Below the pieces are notes generated by a model. It was not told the origin of the DNA, made no database searches, and saw only the letters and a list, made by a program, of their open reading frames with translations. From the NCBI GenBank assembly GCA_964553375.1, contig CAZKKN010000003.1, positions 18,674-82,673 on the forward strand: a stretch of 64,000 bases of DNA. Direction: 5' to 3'. Source of the stretch: UBA9715 sp964553375. GTDB taxonomy: Bacteria; Actinomycetota; Coriobacteriia; Coriobacteriales; Eggerthellaceae. A program made the translations under genes and the position numbers. Of the stretch, positions 61,867-64,000 are shown in pieces; the stretch's first letter is position 1; each line of letters starts with the position of its first letter.

Positions 61867-61907
61867 CCTCATCGCTTCGTTTCGCCATCTTTGAAGGAGA
61901 GGATCCC

Positions 61908-62588
61908 ATGCAAATCGATATGCACACTCCCATCTTGGACAAAAACGATGCTTTGGCTGCCGAGTTGCGCCAGCGCTTTGCCCAGAACCAGGTGTATGTG
62001 GTGAACCTTCTGGCAAGTCCCGGTTCGGGAAAGACCTCCACTATCCTGGCTACCATCGATGCCTTGCGCGACGAGTTCAACATCGCCGTGGTGGAGGGGG
62101 ATATCGCCGGGTCGGTGGATGCGGAGACCATCAAAAGCCAGGGCATCCCGGCAGTGCAGATCAACACCGGTGGCTCTTGCCATCTGGAAAGCGCTATGCT
62201 GAAGAAGGCCGTGGACGTGCTTGACCTTGAGCGGTTGGACCTCATCATCATCGAGAACGTGGGCAACCTGGTGTGCACCACCGATTTCGATTTGGGCGAG
62301 AATGCAAAGGTGGTCATCTTGTCGGTGCCGGAAGGGGATGATAAGCCCATTAAATACCCCGGGGTCTTCGAGATATCCGATGCGGTGATCTTGAATAAGG
62401 TAGACACCATGCCGGTATTCAATTTCGACGAGGAGGCGTTCCGCTCTTCGGTGAGCCGCCTCAACCCCAAGGCTCCCATCTTCCCGGTAGCCGCGACCAA
62501 GGCCTTGGGCATGGACGAATGGGCCGGCTGGCTGGCCGAGCGCATCCATGGGGTTCAGCGCCCCGTGCTCGCAGAAACCGAGGCCTGA
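61908..62588 (+). CDS. hypB: Hydrogenase nickel-incorporation GTPase HypB
   Basis: A 226-residue SIMIBI GTPase. The P-loop is LLASPGSGKTSTI (about 44-51), followed by VVEGDIAGSVDAE, IQINTGGSCHLE-type metal loop QINTGGSCHLESAML, DLIIIENVGNLVC, and NKVD for guanine recognition. It lacks the His-rich N-terminal nickel store. It pairs with the upstream hypA. Other hyp genes and the hydrogenase itself are not in the window. Confidence 0.96.
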   Translation: MQIDMHTPILDKNDALAAELRQRFAQNQVYVVNLLASPGSGKTSTILATIDALRDEFNIAVVEGDIAGSVDAETIKSQGIPAVQINTGGSCHLESAMLKKAVDVLDLERLDLIIIENVGNLVCTTDFDLGENAKVVILSVPEGDDKPIKYPGVFEISDAVILNKVDTMPVFNFDEEAFRSSVSRLNPKAPIFPVAATKALGMDEWAGWLAERIHGVQRPVLAETEA

Positions 62589-62659
62589 TTCGAGAACCTC
62601 TGCCGCCGGGATGTGGTAAGGTGGTTCTGTAATCATTCTTTACGGAAAGGACGTCTTCT

Positions 62660-63199
62660 ATGGATTTGAAAGACAGCAAGACCTATCAGAACCTGCTCAC
62701 GGCTTTCGCCGGTGAATCCCAGGCTCACATGAAGTATTCCTACTATGCGCAGAAGGCCTGCGATGACGGCTACGAGCAGATCGGCGCCATCTTCAAGGAA
62801 ACGGCCATGAATGAGCGCGCCCATGCCAAGCTGTGGTTCAAGTACCTCCACGACGGCCAGATCCCCGAGACCCTGGTGAACCTGAACGATGCCGCCGACG
62901 GTGAGCACTATGAATGGACTGACATGTATGACGAGTTCGCCAAGACCGCCGAAGAGGAGGGCTTCAAGGAGATTGCCGCGAAGTTCCGTCTGGTGGCTCA
63001 GGTGGAAGTGCAGCATGAGGATCGCTATCGCAAGCTCATCGGCAACATGGAGGAGGGCATCGTGTTCTCCCGCGACGGCGACCGCACCTGGATCTGCCGT
63101 GAGTGCGGCCATGTGGCCATCGGTCCCAAGGCTCCCATGGTTTGCCCCGTCTGCGGCAAGCCCACTTCGTTCTTCGAGCTCAAGCCCGAGAACTACTAA
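62660..63199 (+). CDS. Rubrerythrin
   Basis: A 179-residue non-haem iron peroxidase of anaerobes. The N-terminal ferritin-like four-helix domain carries the diiron ligands in AGESQAHMKYSYYA, ETAMNERAHAKLWF and VAQVEVQHEDRY. The C-terminal rubredoxin-like domain has WICRECGHVAIG and CPVCGKP for one iron. GGAAAGGAC upstream is the ribosome site. It reduces hydrogen peroxide. It is followed by a strong terminator. Confidence 0.96.
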   Translation: MDLKDSKTYQNLLTAFAGESQAHMKYSYYAQKACDDGYEQIGAIFKETAMNERAHAKLWFKYLHDGQIPETLVNLNDAADGEHYEWTDMYDEFAKTAEEEGFKEIAAKFRLVAQVEVQHEDRYRKLIGNMEEGIVFSRDGDRTWICRECGHVAIGPKAPMVCPVCGKPTSFFELKPENY

Positions 63200-63225
63200 T
63201 CGGGAAATCCGCCTTCGCGCAACGG

Positions 63226-63257
63226 GAACGTCGCCTTACGGGGCGACGTTCTTTTTT
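63226..63257 (+). terminator. Rho-independent terminator of the rubrerythrin gene
   Basis: GAACGTCGCC (63226-63235) pairs with GGCGACGTTC (63242-63251) around a 6-base loop, followed by six T residues (63252-63257). A textbook intrinsic terminator. Confidence 0.95.
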
Positions 63258-63289
63258 ATGACAGAACCGTGACGGATAAAAAATATTTC

Positions 63290-63316
63290 CCTAAGCGGCT
63301 TAGGCCATGCTATAGT
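63290..63316 (+). promoter_or_regulatory. groESL promoter with embedded palindrome
   Basis: TATAGT (63311-63316) is the likely -10 element just before CIRCE. A perfect inverted repeat CCTAAG-CGG-CTTAGG (63290-63304) covers the expected -35 position, where no TTGACA-like hexamer is seen. The palindrome could be a second operator or activator site. Confidence 0.6.
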
Positions 63317-63322
63317 ACTGCA

Positions 63323-63349
63323 TTAGCACTCGGATGTTACGAGTGCTAA
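63323..63349. promoter_or_regulatory. CIRCE element (HrcA operator)
   Basis: TTAGCACTC-N9-GAGTGCTAA, a perfect match to the CIRCE consensus. HrcA binds it to repress chaperone genes until heat shock. It lies 49 bases upstream of groES, inside the leader. Confidence 0.98.
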
Positions 63350-63397
63350 TTTATGAATCGGGTTATATTGGCAATGCATGAAAGGAAGGCATTAACC

Positions 63398-63685
63398 ATG
63401 GCACTTAAACCGCTGGGCGATCGCGTGATCGTGAAGGCCGACGAGGTGGAGGCTCAGACGGCCTCCGGTCTGTACCTTGCAAGCGAGACCAAGGAGAAGC
63501 CCCAGTCCGGCGTTGTCCTGGCTGTAGGCGAGGGCCGCGTGAACAACGAGGGCAAGCATCTCCCCATGCCCGTGAAGAAGGGCGACAAGGTCATCTTCGG
63601 TAAATACGGCGGAACCGAAGTCAATTATGACGGGCAGGATGTGCTCATCCTGCGTGCCGACGACATCTATGCCATCTGTGAATAG
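63398..63685 (+). CDS. groES: Co-chaperonin GroES
   Basis: A 95-residue co-chaperonin, the heptameric lid of GroEL. It begins ALKPLGDRVIVKADE, has the mobile loop TASGLYLASETKEKPQSG and ends VLILRADDIYAI. GAAAGGAAGG precedes the ATG. It is controlled by CIRCE and is followed by groEL after 60 bases. Confidence 0.98.
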   Translation: MALKPLGDRVIVKADEVEAQTASGLYLASETKEKPQSGVVLAVGEGRVNNEGKHLPMPVKKGDKVIFGKYGGTEVNYDGQDVLILRADDIYAICE

Positions 63686-63745
63686 GCTGAATAGACGTTC
63701 ATACCATCGTTTTCCCTTTAAGATTCGGAAAGGAAGTTTTCGGTA

Positions 63746-64000
63746 ATGGCTAAAGAGATCAAATTCGAAGCAGATGCCCGTGGCGAGCTTGCCAAGGGCG
63801 TTACCAAGCTAGCAGATGCCGTGAAGGTGACCCTGGGGCCTAAGGGCCGCTATGTGGCCATCGAGAAGTCTTACGGAGCGCCGCTTATCACCAACGACGG
63901 CGTGACCGTTGCCCGTGAGGTGGAGCTGGAGGATCCCGTTCAGAACATGGGCGCTCAGCTGGTGCGCGAGGCTGCCGTGAAGACCAACGACGTTGCCGGT
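63746..64000 (+). CDS. groEL: Chaperonin GroEL, N-terminal part
   Basis: The first 85 codons of GroEL before the window ends: AKEIKFEADARGELAKGV, VKVTLGPKGRYVAIEKSYG, TNDGVTVAREVELEDP, GAQLVREAAVKTNDVAG. These include the ATP-binding LGPKGR loop. GGAAAGGAAG is the ribosome site. It is the second gene of the CIRCE-controlled operon. Confidence 0.98.
   Translation, partial: MAKEIKFEADARGELAKGVTKLADAVKVTLGPKGRYVAIEKSYGAPLITNDGVTVAREVELEDPVQNMGAQLVREAAVKTNDVAG

Overview
The window is 64 kb of a high-GC, gene-dense bacterial chromosome. The gene content points to an anaerobic gut or oral actinobacterium of the class Coriobacteriia, most likely the Eggerthella/Slackia group. The clues are Tat and HypAB genes, rubrerythrin, menaquinone genes that look futalosine-type, formate-tetrahydrofolate ligase, a biotin/pantothenate scavenging set, and LPxTG-like and lipoprotein surface proteins. 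The genus assignment is inference. I see no rRNA, tRNA, insertion sequence, prophage or CRISPR array.

1-10.5 kb: an FMN riboswitch drives a ribU-like transporter gene (minus strand, cut by the window edge). Then come folE, an MFS transporter, a glutaredoxin-like gene, glutaminase, a GntR/YtrA-type regulator with its own ABC exporter and an excellent promoter-operator, tcdA, a hemolysin III-type membrane protein, a lipoprotein and a large LtaS/sulfatase-like membrane enzyme. 10.5-24 kb: full-length purL, a beta-helix-like lipoprotein with a microsatellite-encoded Ala-Asn run, an Old Yellow Enzyme relative, a LysR regulator, a 540-base gene-free stretch, a DUF1015/spermidine-synthase-like/hypothetical operon, nhaA and a MoaE-like gene. 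24-37.5 kb: lysA, hom, a HAD phosphatase and an AGCS symporter, then a long housekeeping operon: rRNA methyltransferase, tilS, maf, hpt, ftsH, a folP-folK fusion and birA.

37.5-44.3 kb is the most accessory-looking region. It holds a 1,897-residue secreted M60-type metalloprotease that carries a dockerin-like module, followed at once by a small cell-wall/membrane-anchored protein with a cohesin-like domain. I read these as a self-assembling, surface-tethered (probably mucin-attacking) protease. 44.3-52.3 kb: flavodoxin-like protein, upp, a MATE exporter, bioY, coaX, a two-component system whose kinase appears to lack a standard start codon (ATA in place of ATG), and fhs.

52.3-56 kb: a repeat cluster (a 39-bp-arm palindrome and a helically phased ~52-bp tandem array) sits directly upstream of one gene that fuses TsaE, TsaB, RimI and TsaD. 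This puts three t6A enzymes plus the ribosomal-protein acetyltransferase in a single 1,062-residue chain. 56-64 kb: two zinc-ribbon proteins, menG, a candidate aminodeoxyfutalosine deaminase, a Tat cluster running into hypA-hypB, rubrerythrin, and a CIRCE-controlled groES-groEL operon (groEL cut by the window end).

The strongest leads are the four-domain t6A fusion with its repeat array, the cohesin/dockerin protease pair, and the G-to-A change that seems to have erased the histidine kinase start codon.
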